Source: Shinella sumterensis
GTDB lineage: Bacteria > Pseudomonadota > Alphaproteobacteria > Rhizobiales > Rhizobiaceae
Direction of reading: 5' to 3'
Assembly: GCF_004514425.2 (NCBI RefSeq)
Contig: NZ_MYFN02000001.1
Coordinates: 1-64,000, forward strand
DNA length: 64,000 nt
Positions 24,444 through 34,043 of the stretch are shown here, one piece after another. How positions within the stretch are numbered: the first letter of the stretch is position 1; each line of letters begins with the position of its first letter. The notes below the pieces were generated by a model, which was given only the letters and a program-made list of their open reading frames with translations, made no database searches and had not been told where the DNA came from. The translations under genes were made by a program, and so were the position numbers.

Positions 24444-25436
24444 ATGCAGGAGCACGGATTGAGCAGCCCCACCAGCATGCGGGAGCGCAGGAGCATACCG
24501 GAGCCGAAGTTCAGCCCGCTTTCGGCCAGCCCGCCGACCTTCGAGCACATCATCACGGGCATCGACGAGAGCTTTCTCTGGCGCATCGACGATTATCCGT
24601 GGGAGCGCAATGTCTGGAACTTTCATCCGGAATTCGAGATCCATCTCATTCGCAAGGGCACCGGAGTGGCCTTTGTCGGCGATTATATCGGCGCGTTCTC
24701 CGCGACCTATCTGACCGTTATCGGCAGTGACCTGCCGCATGACTGGGTGACGATGACCGCACCCGGCGAGGTAATCGAGGGACGCGACGTCGTCTTGCAA
24801 TTCCATCCTGATCGCATCCGCGAGGCGACCCGGATGCTGCCGGAATTCGCGCAGCTGGAGGACTTCTTTGCTCGCGCTCAAAGAGGCCTCGTCTTCAGCG
24901 GCGAGACGCTGGCGCGCGGCGCCGATCTCGTCGAGCGCATGGGCACGCAGAAGGGCTTGGCGCGGCTCGTGCTTTTCCTTCAGCTGCTCGATCTGCTTGC
25001 CGGCTCGACGGAATACGAGGTGCTGTCATCGCCCGAATATTCGCCAAAGCTCGACGCCGAAACCCTTGATGCTCTCCAGCGCGCGCTCGTCTTCATCTAC
25101 CGCAACTTCGCGACAGATATCCGCCTGTCTGATGTCGCCGATCTCGCTGGCATGAGCGAAAGCGCCTTCTCCCGCTTCTTCAAGAAGAACACCGGCAACA
25201 CCTTCACAGACCATGTCAACAAGCTGCGCATCTGGCAGGCCTGCAAGCTTCTGGCGGAAACCGACATGCCGATCACCGATATCTGTTTCGAGGTCGGCTA
25301 CATGAACATTTCCAATTTCAACCGGACCTTCCTGCGCCAGCATCGCATGACGCCGTCCGCTTATCGCCGGCTCACGCCGCAACGCCGCTCCCTGCGGGGC
25401 GATGTCCCCGTCCCCGATGAAACCTTGCGCGGATAG
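24444..25436 (+). CDS. AraC family transcriptional regulator
   Basis: About 330 residues. An N-terminal cupin-type sensing domain (FHPEFEIHLIRKGTGVAFVGDYIGAF) is followed by a C-terminal pair of helix-turn-helix motifs (IRLSDVADLAGMSESAFSRFFKKNTG; PITDICFEVGYMNISNFNRTFLRQHRMTPSAYRR). It lies 186 bases before the sugar/polyol transporter operon on the same strand and is its likely activator. The start is uncertain: ATG 24444, TTG 24459 (best spaced from AGGAG at 24448) or ATG 24477. Confidence 0.9.
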   Translation: MQEHGLSSPTSMRERRSIPEPKFSPLSASPPTFEHIITGIDESFLWRIDDYPWERNVWNFHPEFEIHLIRKGTGVAFVGDYIGAFSATYLTVIGSDLPHDWVTMTAPGEVIEGRDVVLQFHPDRIREATRMLPEFAQLEDFFARAQRGLVFSGETLARGADLVERMGTQKGLARLVLFLQLLDLLAGSTEYEVLSSPEYSPKLDAETLDALQRALVFIYRNFATDIRLSDVADLAGMSESAFSRFFKKNTGNTFTDHVNKLRIWQACKLLAETDMPITDICFEVGYMNISNFNRTFLRQHRMTPSAYRRLTPQRRSLRGDVPVPDETLRG

Positions 25437-25622
25437 TGTTGTTTTTTCGCAGTGCAGCATGAAATTGCGCATTAAAGTACAGATTCACTGCAACAGACAC
25501 GCTAGTTTCCGCGATTTCCCGGCATAATATGCATTTTAGCGAAGTCATTCGCTGGACGATTGGCGCAGGCGACGAGGAGGTCGTGCGGCGCCGACCAACG
25601 ATACCTTGAGGGAGGTTCACCC

Positions 25623-26900
25623 ATGACATCCGTGAAAACGCTCGTTTCGAGCATCGCCTATGCATGCCTTCTCGCCAGCTCTGTCTCATCGGTCGCGCTG
25701 GCGGCGGAATGCTCCGGTACCATCCGTGTGCTGGCCCAGCCGCGCGACGGCCTGACGCTTCTGGAAAGCCACAAGGACGAGTTCGCCAAGCTTTCCGGCG
25801 GCGCATCCTTCGAAATCGACTATCTCAACGAGAACGACCGTCGCGCCAAGACCAAGGCGGATGCGTCGACCATCGGCAAGTACAATGTCTATTACATCGA
25901 CGAGGCCAATGTGGCGCTGTTCGCGTCTGCCGGCTGGGTCGCGCCGCTGATGGATTATTATCCCGCCGAATATGATTATGCCGACTTCGACCCCGGCCGC
26001 CAGAAGGTCGCGACCTATGACGGCAAGGTCTGGTTCGCACCGCTGACCGGCGGCGGCGACCTGCTTGTCTACCGCAAGGACCTGCTGGAAGCTGCCGGCG
26101 TCAAGCCACCGACGACGCTCGACGAGATGAAGGAAGCCGTCAAGAAGCTGCATCAGCCGGACAAGGGCATCTATGGCATCGCGTTGCGCGGCCAGCGCGG
26201 CTCGGGCGCCAATGTCTGGCGCTGGATGCCTTATTTCAAGGGCTTCGGTGGCGAGTGGTTCGACGGCAACGAGCCGAAGTTCAACAGCGAGGCGGCCGTG
26301 AAGGCCACCGAGACCTATCTCGAACTCTTCAAGTATTCCGCACCCGGCACGCAGACCGGCGGCTGGGATGAATCGGTCGGCGCTTTCACGTCCGGTCAGG
26401 TCGCGATGCTGGTGGAGTCGACTCCGCTTGTCGGCATGGCGATCGATCCGAAGTCGTCGCAGGTCGCCGGCAAGGTCGGCTACCTGCCGCCGCCGACGCC
26501 GCTCACCGGCGGTGGCTACGGCCATGGTCTTGCGATCGGTACCAAGGCCAATGCGGATGACGCATCGAAGGCCTGCGCGGGCCTGTTCATCGCCTGGGCA
26601 ACATCCAAGGAGAACGAGCAGCGCCGCCTGGAGGCCAACCAGTTCAGCGAACTGAACCGCACCAGCATCATGACCAGCGACACCTTCGCCAAGCTCTACG
26701 GGCCTGACCTCGGCCAGGCGCTTGCCGACACCGGCAAGGTGACGGCTGTCAACTTCTGGCAGAGCCCGCTCTGGCCTGATCTCGGCGACCGCTGGGGCAT
26801 CATTCTCGAAGAGTTGATTGCCGGTTCACGCACGGACATCAAGGACGGCCTGAACGAACTCGAAGGCTTCGCCAAGGAGCTCGTCGCTCGCAGCCAGTAA
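25623..26900 (+). CDS. sugar/polyol ABC transporter substrate-binding protein
   Basis: A family 1 solute-binding protein (425 residues) with a Sec signal peptide ending near ALAAEC. The mature protein contains VWFAPLTGGGDLLVYRKDLLEAAGVKPPTTLDEM, typical of the sugar/polyol class, and GGYGHGLAIGTKAN. Strong RBS GGGAGG precedes the ATG. It heads an importer operon that includes a xylitol/sorbitol-type dehydrogenase, so a pentitol or hexitol is a likely ligand. Confidence 0.9.
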   Translation: MTSVKTLVSSIAYACLLASSVSSVALAAECSGTIRVLAQPRDGLTLLESHKDEFAKLSGGASFEIDYLNENDRRAKTKADASTIGKYNVYYIDEANVALFASAGWVAPLMDYYPAEYDYADFDPGRQKVATYDGKVWFAPLTGGGDLLVYRKDLLEAAGVKPPTTLDEMKEAVKKLHQPDKGIYGIALRGQRGSGANVWRWMPYFKGFGGEWFDGNEPKFNSEAAVKATETYLELFKYSAPGTQTGGWDESVGAFTSGQVAMLVESTPLVGMAIDPKSSQVAGKVGYLPPPTPLTGGGYGHGLAIGTKANADDASKACAGLFIAWATSKENEQRRLEANQFSELNRTSIMTSDTFAKLYGPDLGQALADTGKVTAVNFWQSPLWPDLGDRWGIILEELIAGSRTDIKDGLNELEGFAKELVARSQ

Positions 26901-26910
26901 GCCTTGAGCA

Positions 26911-26948
26911 GCGCGGCCGCCACCGCACTCCCGAGACGGCGGCCGCGC
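26911..26948 (+). promoter_or_regulatory. 11-bp GC hairpin after binding-protein gene
   Basis: GCGCGGCCGCC (26911-26921) pairs perfectly with 26938-26948 across a 16-base loop, with no T tract. It sits between binding protein and first permease, matching the hairpins at 3098 and 44983. Confidence 0.5.
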
Positions 26949-26965
26949 GATCACGAGGAAAATCC

Positions 26966-27829
26966 ATGACATCGAGAACCCGCCTGCCTGCCGTCTTCCT
27001 CGCGCCGCCGCTGCTCATCCTGGCGGTGCTTGCCTTCGTGCCGACGGCCTATGCGATCTACATTTCCTTCCGCAACCGCGAGCTCAGCCGCCCGGACGGC
27101 AGCTTCGTCGGCCTTGCCAATTACATCGATCTCTTTTCGGATCGCCGCTTCGTCAATGCCATCGGCGTGTCGCTGACCTGGGAGCTTGTCACGGTCACGC
27201 TGACGTTGCTGGTGGCCATCGTGCTCGGCATCCTGATGTTCGAATTCGCCTCGGCGCGCCAGCGGGCGGTGCTGACGCTGATCTTCCTCGTACCGGTCAT
27301 CCTGCCGCGCGTTTCGGCCGCCTTCGTCTGGAAGTTCGCCTTCCATCCGCTCTACGGCATCGTCACCTATCCCTACAAGGCGATAACCGGCCAGCCGCTC
27401 GACCTGCTGTCGAACCCGGCAACGGCGCTGATGACGGTGGCGCTCGTCGATGTCTGGCAATGGGGGCTGTTCTTCGGTGTCATCGTGCTGAAGCTTCTGG
27501 AAACCCTGCCGCCGCAGCCCTTCGAGGCCGCCCGGCTCGATCACGCGCGCCCCTGGGAAGTCTATCTCTATGTGGCACTTCCCATGCTCAAGGCGCCGCT
27601 CATCTCGCTCACCTTCATCAAGATGATCGAGTCACTGCGCGCGTTCGACCTCATCTATGTCATGACCCGTGGCGGGCCCGGCATCGTGACGGAAACGCTG
27701 GATATGTACGCCTTCTCGCAAGGCTTCATCGAATCGGGCCGCATCTCCTACGCCTCCAGCATGGCGGTGCTGATGATGGTCGCGACGACGGTCATCTTCA
27801 CGGTGATCTGGAAGAGGGTGAAGCCATGA
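26966..27829 (+). CDS. sugar ABC transporter permease (MalF/UgpA type)
   Basis: An inner-membrane permease of 287 residues with six hydrophobic spans. The EAA loop is visible as EAARLDHARPWEVYLYVALPMLKAPL. It contains LTFIKMIESLRAFDLIYVMTRGGPG, typical of the first permease in sugar importers. Its stop overlaps the start of the second permease (ATGA). Confidence 0.92.
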   Translation: MTSRTRLPAVFLAPPLLILAVLAFVPTAYAIYISFRNRELSRPDGSFVGLANYIDLFSDRRFVNAIGVSLTWELVTVTLTLLVAIVLGILMFEFASARQRAVLTLIFLVPVILPRVSAAFVWKFAFHPLYGIVTYPYKAITGQPLDLLSNPATALMTVALVDVWQWGLFFGVIVLKLLETLPPQPFEAARLDHARPWEVYLYVALPMLKAPLISLTFIKMIESLRAFDLIYVMTRGGPGIVTETLDMYAFSQGFIESGRISYASSMAVLMMVATTVIFTVIWKRVKP

Positions 27830-28638
27830 GCCTGTCACGTTTCCTCGGCAAGTCCGTGCTTTATCTCGCGGCCTTCTCCGCCGTGTTTCCCATGGTGTGG
27901 ACGGCGATCAACGCCTTCAAGAACCGCGTCGACATCGTGACGCCGACGCCGCTCTTCATCTTCACGCCGACGCTCGACAACTTCGCCTATGTGCTGGGGC
28001 GCGACAGCGTGGCGGCCGGCCTCGTCAATTCGGTGATCGCCGCGGGCGGTTCCGTCCTGATCGGTGCGCTGCTCGGCCTGCCGGCCGCCTATGCGATCGC
28101 CCGCTATCCCAACCGCTGGTCCGCCGACATCCAGTTCTTCGTGCTGTCCCTGCGGTTCCTGCCGCCGGTCGCCGTGGCGATCCCGCTCATGGTGATATGG
28201 CTCGATCTTGGCTTCTATGACACGCGGCTCTCGCTGATCGTCACCTATACCCTGCTGACGCTCGCCACCGTCATCTGGCTCGGCGTCCCGGCCTTCGCCC
28301 GCGTGCCGAAGGAAGTGGAGGAGGCGGCAAGGGTCGATGGCTACGGGCCCTATGCCGTGTTCTTCCTGATCGCATTGCCCATTGCCTCGCGCTCGCTGAT
28401 CGGCGCCGTTGCCTTCGCCTTCGTGCTTGTCTGGAACGAGTTCCTGATCGCGCTGATGCTGACGACCTCGGATGCCAAGACGCTGCCGATCGTCGCCTCG
28501 GAACTCACGCAGCTCGGTCGCGACGTGCCCTGGGGCATCCTCAATGCCTCGGTGGTTCTGCTTTCCATACCGCCGCTCCTGCTCATCGGCATTCTGAGCG
28601 GCCTTCTCAACAATGCCTTCCGGCGCAAGAGCAATTGA
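27826..28638 (+). CDS. sugar ABC transporter permease (MalG/UgpE type)
   Basis: The second permease, 270 residues and six spans, with [25 protein letters not shown] as the EAA loop and [14 protein letters not shown] near the C-terminus. The ATGA overlap with the upstream permease fixes the start; its own stop overlaps or abuts the dehydrogenase start, so the set is one operon. Confidence 0.92.
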   Translation: MSLSRFLGKSVLYLAAFSAVFPMVWTAINAFKNRVDIVTPTPLFIFTPTLDNFAYVLGRDSVAAGLVNSVIAAGGSVLIGALLGLPAAYAIARYPNRWSADIQFFVLSLRFLPPVAVAIPLMVIWLDLGFYDTRLSLIVTYTLLTLATVIWLGVPAFARVPKEVEEAARVDGYGPYAVFFLIALPIASRSLIGAVAFAFVLVWNEFLIALMLTTSDAKTLPIVASELTQLGRDVPWGILNASVVLLSIPPLLLIGILSGLLNNAFRRKSN

Positions 28639-28655
28639 TGACAGGACATATAGCC

Positions 28656-29699
28656 ATGCAAGCCTTGGTTCTCGAAGAAAAGGGCGTGCTTGCCCTTCGC
28701 GACATCGACCTCCCGCAGACCGTCGGCCCCGACGATGTGAAGATCGCCATCCACACGGTCGGTGTCTGCGGCAGTGACGTCCATTACTACACCCACGGCG
28801 CCATCGGCCCCTATGTGCTGCGCGCGCCCATGGTGCTCGGTCACGAGGCGGCGGGCACCATCGTCGAGGTCGGCGAGAATGTGCGCTCGCTCGCCGTCGG
28901 CGACCGGGTGTGCATGGAGCCCGGCATTCCCGATCTCTCCTCGCGCGCCTCGAAGCTCGGCCTCTACAATGTCGATCCCGCCGTCCGCTTCTGGGCGACA
29001 CCCCCCGTGCACGGCATTCTCGCGCCCTATGCGGTGCATCCCGCCGCCTTCACCTATCGCCTGCCCGACAGCGTTTCCTTCGCCGAGGGCGCGATGGTCG
29101 AGCCCTTCGCCATCGGTATGCAGGCTGCGACGCGCGCCCGCATCGTGCCGGGCGATGTGGCGGCCGTCATCGGCGCGGGGCCGATCGGGATCATGGTGGC
29201 ACTCGCGGCACTGGCCGGCGGGTGCAGCCGGGTGCTGATCTCGGACTTTTCCGCCGAGAAGCTCGCCATCGCCGCCGCCTATCCCGGCATCGAAGCGGTC
29301 AACCTCAAGGAAACCACCTTCGCCGCTGCCGTCGATACGGCCACCCGCGGCTGGGGCGCCGACGTGGTGTTCGAGGCGAGCGGCAGCGCGAAGGCCTTCG
29401 AAGGCCTCTTCAATCTGGTGCGGCCGGGCGGCGCGGCGGTGCTCGTCGGCCTGCCGGTGGATGCCGTGCGTTTCGACGTGGCCGGCGCCATCTCGCGCGA
29501 GGTGCGCATCGAGACGGTTTTCCGCTACGCCAATGTCTTCGACCGCGCGCTGGAGCTCATCGCGTCCGGCAAGGTCGACCTTAAGCCGCTGATCACCGGC
29601 ACCTATGCCTTCAAGGACAGCATCGCCGCCTTCGACCGGGCGGTGGAGGCGCGGCCGACCGATGTGAAATTGCAGATCCTTGTCGCGGAGGAGGGGTGA
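28656..29699 (+). CDS. zinc-dependent alcohol dehydrogenase, xylitol/sorbitol dehydrogenase type
   Basis: A medium-chain dehydrogenase of 347 residues with catalytic zinc motif [16 protein letters not shown], and VFEASG. The cofactor fold is [13 protein letters not shown]. The segment [18 protein letters not shown] has no Cys where related sorbitol dehydrogenases carry the structural-zinc cysteines, so only the catalytic zinc is expected. It would oxidise a polyol (xylitol or similar) imported by the adjacent ABC system to the ketose. ATG 28656 ([10 protein letters not shown]) fits the family start with AGGAC upstream; ATG 28638 is an alternative. Confidence 0.88.
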   Translation: MQALVLEEKGVLALRDIDLPQTVGPDDVKIAIHTVGVCGSDVHYYTHGAIGPYVLRAPMVLGHEAAGTIVEVGENVRSLAVGDRVCMEPGIPDLSSRASKLGLYNVDPAVRFWATPPVHGILAPYAVHPAAFTYRLPDSVSFAEGAMVEPFAIGMQAATRARIVPGDVAAVIGAGPIGIMVALAALAGGCSRVLISDFSAEKLAIAAAYPGIEAVNLKETTFAAAVDTATRGWGADVVFEASGSAKAFEGLFNLVRPGGAAVLVGLPVDAVRFDVAGAISREVRIETVFRYANVFDRALELIASGKVDLKPLITGTYAFKDSIAAFDRAVEARPTDVKLQILVAEEG

Positions 29700-29701
29700 G
29701 C

Positions 29702-30799
29702 ATGGCCAATATCGTCTGTTCCCATGTCGACAAGGCCTACGGTGCCGTCAACGTCATCAAAGACTTCAACCTCGAAATCGACGACCATGAATTCGTGGTC
29801 TTCCTCGGCCCGTCCGGCTGCGGAAAATCCACGCTTTTGCGCATGATCGCCGGGCTGGAGGAAATCTCCGGCGGCACCGTGTCGATTGCCGGGCGCACGG
29901 TCAACGACCTGGAGCCGCGTGACCGCGGGGTCGCCATGGTGTTCCAGAACTATGCGCTCTACCCGCACATGACGATCCACGACAACATCGCCTTCGGCTT
30001 GAAGCGCATGAAGGTCGACAAGGCGGAAATCGAAAGCCGTATCAAGACGGTTGCCGGTACGCTCGGGTTGGAGCCGTATCTCTCCCGCAAGCCGACGGAA
30101 CTGTCGGGCGGCCAGCAGCAACGCGTGGCGATCGCCCGCGCGATGATCAAGACGCCGCGCGTCTTCCTCTTCGACGAGCCGCTTTCCAACCTCGACGCCA
30201 AGCTGCGCAATCACATGCGCGTCGAGATCGCGCGCCTGCATCAGAGCCTGAAGACCACCACGATCTACGTGACCCACGACCAGCTCGAGGCCATGACGCT
30301 CGCCGACCGCATCGTGCTGATGAAAGGCGGCGCCATCGAGCAGGTCGGCACACCGGCGGAGATCTACGAGCGGCCCCGAACCCTGTTCGTCGCCGGCTTC
30401 ATCGGCACGCCGAACATGAACTTCCTCGACGTCACGGCGCGCGCGGACGCCGGCACATGGCTGCTGGATGGTGACGGCGTGCGGTTCCGCGTCAGCCGCG
30501 AGCGCTTCGAGATCACCGAAGGCCAGGCGCTGACGCTCGGCGTTCGGCCCTCGGCCCTGTCGCCGTCGGCGGATGCCCGCGGCGGCGAGAACACGCTTGC
30601 CGGCGTCACAGATCTCGTCGAGTTCCACGGCGACAGCGCGCTCATCTCCTTCCGTGTCGGCGGCAAGGAAATCGGCGCCCTCGTCCCGGCCGGCAGCCGG
30701 CCGACGCGCGACGCCCCGGTCTCTTTCTCCGTCAGCGGCGAAAACCTGCACGCGTTCGATCGCACGACAGGCCTGTCTGTGCTGCGCCGTAATGCCTAG
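29702..30799 (+). CDS. sugar ABC transporter ATP-binding protein (UgpC/MalK type)
   Basis: A 365-residue importer ATPase with Walker [10 protein letters not shown], signature LSGGQQQR, Walker [18 protein letters not shown]-loop VTHDQ and a C-terminal TOBE region ([21 protein letters not shown]). It follows the dehydrogenase by 2 bases, preceded by GAGGAGGGG, and closes the operon. Confidence 0.93.
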   Translation: MANIVCSHVDKAYGAVNVIKDFNLEIDDHEFVVFLGPSGCGKSTLLRMIAGLEEISGGTVSIAGRTVNDLEPRDRGVAMVFQNYALYPHMTIHDNIAFGLKRMKVDKAEIESRIKTVAGTLGLEPYLSRKPTELSGGQQQRVAIARAMIKTPRVFLFDEPLSNLDAKLRNHMRVEIARLHQSLKTTTIYVTHDQLEAMTLADRIVLMKGGAIEQVGTPAEIYERPRTLFVAGFIGTPNMNFLDVTARADAGTWLLDGDGVRFRVSRERFEITEGQALTLGVRPSALSPSADARGGENTLAGVTDLVEFHGDSALISFRVGGKEIGALVPAGSRPTRDAPVSFSVSGENLHAFDRTTGLSVLRRNA

Positions 30800-30844
30800 G
30801 ACAGACCCAGGCGTTCAAACGCGGTGGCTGGGAATGAGGCCCCC

Positions 30845-31327
30845 TCACTTTCCCCGCCGCCTCGTTTGACCCGCGATCAGCGCATCCAGCGATAGGGGAC
30901 ACGGTCCCCGGGCTGCGATGAAAAGCAGGCAGGCCGCCCAGGTGCCATGAGTCGGCCAGGCCCCGGGATAGACGAAGATCTCGATCACCAGCGTCATGCC
31001 GAGGAGCGCCAGCGCGGACAGGCGGCTCGCCAGGCCGATGACCAGCAGAAGAGGAAATATATGCTCTGCCAGAGCTGCGAGATGAGCGGCAAGCCAGGGG
31101 TCTATAAGGGGGAGCTTGTATTCATTCTCGAAAAGGTAGAGCGCATTGTCGGAGAGCATCCAGCCATTGACCTTCGTCTGGCCCGACTGCCAGAAGACGG
31201 CTGCGATGGAGAGGCGTGCGATCAGCGCGATCAACCCGTTCGGGATGCGTTCGAGCGCCGCGACCACCCTTTCGGAAAGGCTGCGGGCGACGCCTGTTTT
31301 ATGATCAGTCATCGCGTCGGTTTTCAT
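30845..31327 (-). CDS. DoxX family membrane protein of the bufferin operon
   Basis: A 160-residue membrane protein with four hydrophobic spans. The DoxX features are ALIARLSIAAVFWQSGQTKVNGW and HIFPLLLVIGLASRLSALALLGMTLVIEIFVYPGAW. It begins 5 bases after the DUF2063 stop, with an AGGGAGG ribosome-binding site inside that gene. DoxX proteins are regular members of DUF2282-DUF692-DUF2063 operons, where they may handle electrons or quinones for the oxidative modification (inference). Confidence 0.87.
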   Translation of the reverse strand: MKTDAMTDHKTGVARSLSERVVAALERIPNGLIALIARLSIAAVFWQSGQTKVNGWMLSDNALYLFENEYKLPLIDPWLAAHLAALAEHIFPLLLVIGLASRLSALALLGMTLVIEIFVYPGAWPTHGTWAACLLFIAARGPCPLSLDALIAGQTRRRGK

Positions 31328-31332
31328 TGGCT

Positions 31333-32085
31333 TTAGCCCTCCCTGAATGTCGTGAAAGCCCCGGAACGGAGCAGGATGGCAAGGGCATGCGAAAGATCGA
31401 AATCCTCGCCGCCGGCAAGTGCTGCTGCTTCGCCGAGCATTGATCCGGCAGCAAGCCTGCGCAGGAAGTTCGCGCAATCGCCCGGCAGCGGGATGACGTC
31501 GACGATCAGGCGTGGGCGAACGACAAGCACGTGCTCTCCATCCCAGTGCTCCAAGTCGGCGAGCGGCCGCTCGCCGGTATTCATCGCCCAGATGGTATGA
31601 AACGGATGGAGCGAGGACAGGATCGATAGGGATGGATGGGGAACGAAGATCAGCTCCCCAAGCCGGTGCGGATCGATACCGGCGAGCTTATCGGGATCGA
31701 GCGATAATGCGTCGGCCGCGTGATAGGCCTGGCCACGCGCGAACTCCAGCCGCATCACATCCGCCAGATAGACGACGTCTCGTGCCGGCTCGAAGCGCGC
31801 GGCAAAATCCGGGAACGCGTCGCCATAGGCAAGCAGCACGGGTGAGCGCGGTGGACAGGCCCTGATGAACGCGCCGGCCATGGCGCGGAAGAAATCCGCT
31901 CCCACGATGCGTTCGGCTGCCGGAAAGCGAGCGGCGAGCGCCCCGGTCAGGCTTGTCTCGACATTGTTGCTGTAGACGGCGTAGCGCCTCCGAGGCGTCG
32001 CCTTGTTCCAGGCGGCCAGGCCCGGCGGTGGCGGGTGCGCGTCGAACAGCCCGGCGGCGAAAGCGGATTGCATGGTTTGCGACAT
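31333..32085 (-). CDS. bufC: DUF2063 (HvfC/BufC-like) partner of the DUF692 enzyme
   Basis: A 250-residue protein of the DUF2063 family: N-terminal QSAFAAGLFD, YSNNVETSLTGALAARFPAAERIVGADFFRAMAGAFI and DVMRLEFARGQAYHA. In known bufferin and Hvf/Gig operons this partner binds the precursor peptide and presents it to the MNIO enzyme. Its start (MSQTMQS) is 2 bases after the DUF692 stop, so the two are coupled. The usual family length is about 250, which agrees. Confidence 0.88.
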   Translation of the reverse strand: MSQTMQSAFAAGLFDAHPPPPGLAAWNKATPRRRYAVYSNNVETSLTGALAARFPAAERIVGADFFRAMAGAFIRACPPRSPVLLAYGDAFPDFAARFEPARDVVYLADVMRLEFARGQAYHAADALSLDPDKLAGIDPHRLGELIFVPHPSLSILSSLHPFHTIWAMNTGERPLADLEHWDGEHVLVVRPRLIVDVIPLPGDCANFLRRLAAGSMLGEAAALAGGEDFDLSHALAILLRSGAFTTFREG

Positions 32086-32087
32086 GG

Positions 32088-32942
32088 TCAAGCCACTCTC
32101 TTGCGTGCGGCCGCGTCGAGCAGCCGCTGCGCGGCCGACGCCTCCTCGCGCAACACCGGCCAGGCGGGCACGTCGTTGTCCCATTCGATCAAACTTGCGA
32201 TCGGGCCGGTGTTTTGAAGAACCGTCCGATAGAGCGCCCAGACGGGGTCCTTCACCGGCGTATCGTGGCTGTCGACGAGCAGAGGGGCGCCGAGATCGTC
32301 GACGGTCTCGGAATGACCGCCGAGATGGATTTCGCACACGGCCTCCAGCGGGAAGCGGGCGATGTAATCGTGCGGGTCGATATTGTGGTTGGTTGCGGCG
32401 ACAAAGACGTTGTTGACGTCGAGCAGCAGCCCGCAGCCGGTTCGCCGCGCGATTTCCGCAAGAAACGCCGTCTCCTCGATCGTGCTTTCGGCGAAAAGAA
32501 GGTAGGTCGCAGGATTTTCCAGAAGCATGCGGTGGCCGAGAACCGCCTGTACCGTGTCGATATGATCGCAGACACGGTCGAGCGTCTCCCGTGTATAGGG
32601 CAAGGGCAGCAGGTCGTTGAGGAAGACGCCGTCATGCGTGGACCAGGCGAGGTGCTCGGAAAAGCTTTCCGGCTGGTAGCGGTCGCAAAGCGTTTTGAGG
32701 CGGGAAAGATGCGGGCGGTCCAATGCCTGCATGGAGCCGATGGAAAGGCCGACACCGTGGATGGAGAGCGCGTAGTCTTCACGCAGCCGGGCAAGCTGGG
32801 CATGCGGTACCCCACCGTCGCCCATGTAGTTTTCCGCATGCACTTCGAAAAAACCGACGGGCTGCGGCTCGGCGAGGATGTCGGCGAAATGCTCCGGCTT
32901 GAAGCCGATGCCCACGCGCGAGGGAAGGGAGGACGCAATCAT
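32088..32942 (-). CDS. bufB: DUF692 multinuclear non-heme iron oxidative enzyme (MNIO, BufB/HvfB-like)
   Basis: A TIM-barrel DUF692 protein of 284 residues. Conserved metal-ligand regions are visible in order: [61 protein letters not shown] and DSHDTPV. Family members install oxidative changes on Cys residues of RiPP precursors (for bufferins, thiooxazole-type groups that bind copper). The start [13 protein letters not shown] at 32942 follows AAAGG. It lies 62 bases downstream of the precursor gene. Confidence 0.92.
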   Translation of the reverse strand: MIASSLPSRVGIGFKPEHFADILAEPQPVGFFEVHAENYMGDGGVPHAQLARLREDYALSIHGVGLSIGSMQALDRPHLSRLKTLCDRYQPESFSEHLAWSTHDGVFLNDLLPLPYTRETLDRVCDHIDTVQAVLGHRMLLENPATYLLFAESTIEETAFLAEIARRTGCGLLLDVNNVFVAATNHNIDPHDYIARFPLEAVCEIHLGGHSETVDDLGAPLLVDSHDTPVKDPVWALYRTVLQNTGPIASLIEWDNDVPAWPVLREEASAAQRLLDAAARKRVA

Positions 32943-33004
32943 GGCAAACCTTTCGGACGGGAGGTGACGGCGTCGTATGACGCCGTCCGTTGGCAATCCG
33001 GCGA

Positions 33005-33286
33005 TCAGGCGGGAGCCGGGCCCTGTTCCAGCATGCCGTGGCCGGTCGGGGTCTTCATCGAAACGCAGGTGCCTTTCGGGACCAGCTTGAAGGCGTTCTG
33101 CTGATAGTCGACCTTGGAGGTGCCTGCGCAGGTGGTGCCAGGTCCGGCGGCGCAGTCGTTCTGGCCCTTCATCGCAATGCCGTAGCACTTCTCCTTGGCG
33201 TCATCGGCGGCGGCTGGCGTGGCGATGGCGGCAAGCGCGGACGCGAGCGATCCTGCAAGAGCGAGGGTGGCGATCGTGGTCTTCAT
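33005..33286 (-). CDS. bufA: bufferin-type precursor peptide (DUF2282, Cys-rich, exported)
   Basis: A 93-residue precursor. Residues 1-27 form a signal peptide (Lys, then an Ala/Leu-rich core ending TPAAA). The mature part has four cysteines, Cys34, Cys45, Cys53 and Cys74, in the pattern [20 protein letters not shown] and GTCVSMKTP, the hallmark of DUF2282/bufferin-1. It is first in a - strand operon with the DUF692 enzyme, DUF2063 partner and DoxX protein. After modification and export it is expected to sequester copper in the periplasm, by analogy with Caulobacter. Confidence 0.92.
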   Translation of the reverse strand: MKTTIATLALAGSLASALAAIATPAAADDAKEKCYGIAMKGQNDCAAGPGTTCAGTSKVDYQQNAFKLVPKGTCVSMKTPTGHGMLEQGPAPA

Positions 33287-33335
33287 TCTTCATCTCCGTT
33301 TTCGGCCCAGCCGTCATTGACTGAACATGAACGGC

Positions 33336-33361
33336 TACGCTGAGCACCGGGGCGGCGTTAC
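33336..33361 (-). promoter_or_regulatory. predicted SigF-type ECF promoter of the bufferin operon
   Basis: On the - strand GTAACG (33361-33356), exactly 16 bases, then CGTA (33339-33336). The same -35/-10 pair with the same spacing precedes the sigma-factor gene. It lies about 50 bases upstream of the precursor ATG. It resembles the GTAACC-N16-CGAA type motif reported for SigF of Caulobacter. Confidence 0.68.
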
Positions 33362-33450
33362 AGGATCGAGAGCGAATTTTCGTGCAACGCTGTTTCATCG
33401 TGCCGTGTGCCGCCTTTTACGAGGCGGGTCGCATTTCTTTTGCGGGTCGG

Positions 33451-33476
33451 GTAACAATCGCGTGTTTGCCAGCGTA
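33451..33476 (+). promoter_or_regulatory. predicted autoregulatory ECF promoter of the sigma factor gene
   Basis: GTAACA (33451-33456), 16 bases, CGTA (33473-33476). This mirrors the bufferin promoter. The -10 ends only 11 bases before the GTG start at 33488, so the message would be nearly leaderless, which fits the absence of a ribosome-binding site. Confidence 0.68.
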
Positions 33477-33487
33477 GGCCATTAGAC

Positions 33488-34042
33488 GTGAAACAGTCGG
33501 CGCGCGAAGAGGAATGGGCGGCCTGGCTGCGCCTTGCCATGAACGGCGATGCGCAGGCCTATAACCGTTTCCTGATTGCAGTGACGCCGCACCTGCGCGC
33601 CATGGCGCGGCGGCGCTGCGACCAGTACGGCGCGCCGGCAAGCGAAGCGGAAGACGTGGTGCAGGAAGTCCTGCTGGCGGTTCATCTGAAGCGTGCCACC
33701 TGGGACACGACCCGACCCCTCGGCCCTTGGCTGACGACGATCGTGCGCAACAAACTTGTCGACAGCCTGCGCCGCCGCGGCCGTCATGCGCATGTTCCGA
33801 TCGAGGATGTCGCGGATTTTCTGGAGGCGGGGGAAGTGTCCAGCGATGCGGCCGACCGGCTCGACACGGAAAGCGTTCTGGCGCGTCTGAAGGATCCGCA
33901 GCGTGATATCGTGCGTTCCATCTCTCTGGAAGGGAAGGGCGTGCGTGAAACGGCGGCGCGGCTGAAAATGAGTGAGGTCGCGGTGCGCGTTGCTCTCCAC
34001 CGAGCGCTGAAATCGCTGGCCGCCCTTTACCGGAGCGAATGA
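33488..34042 (+). CDS. sigF: ECF sigma factor, SigF type
   Basis: A 184-residue ECF sigma factor with region 2 (AEDVVQEVLLAVHLKRATWD; PLGPWLTTIVRNKLVDSLRRRGR) and region 4 (DPQRDIVRSISLEGKG; ETAARLKMSEVAVRVALHRAL). It is paired with an NrsF anti-sigma gene 1 base downstream and faces the bufferin operon. In Caulobacter SigF drives such an operon under copper or oxidative stress, and the same control is proposed here because both promoters share a motif. The GTG start is supported by the promoter position. Confidence 0.9.
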   Translation: MKQSAREEEWAAWLRLAMNGDAQAYNRFLIAVTPHLRAMARRRCDQYGAPASEAEDVVQEVLLAVHLKRATWDTTRPLGPWLTTIVRNKLVDSLRRRGRHAHVPIEDVADFLEAGEVSSDAADRLDTESVLARLKDPQRDIVRSISLEGKGVRETAARLKMSEVAVRVALHRALKSLAALYRSE

Positions 34043-34043
34043 C

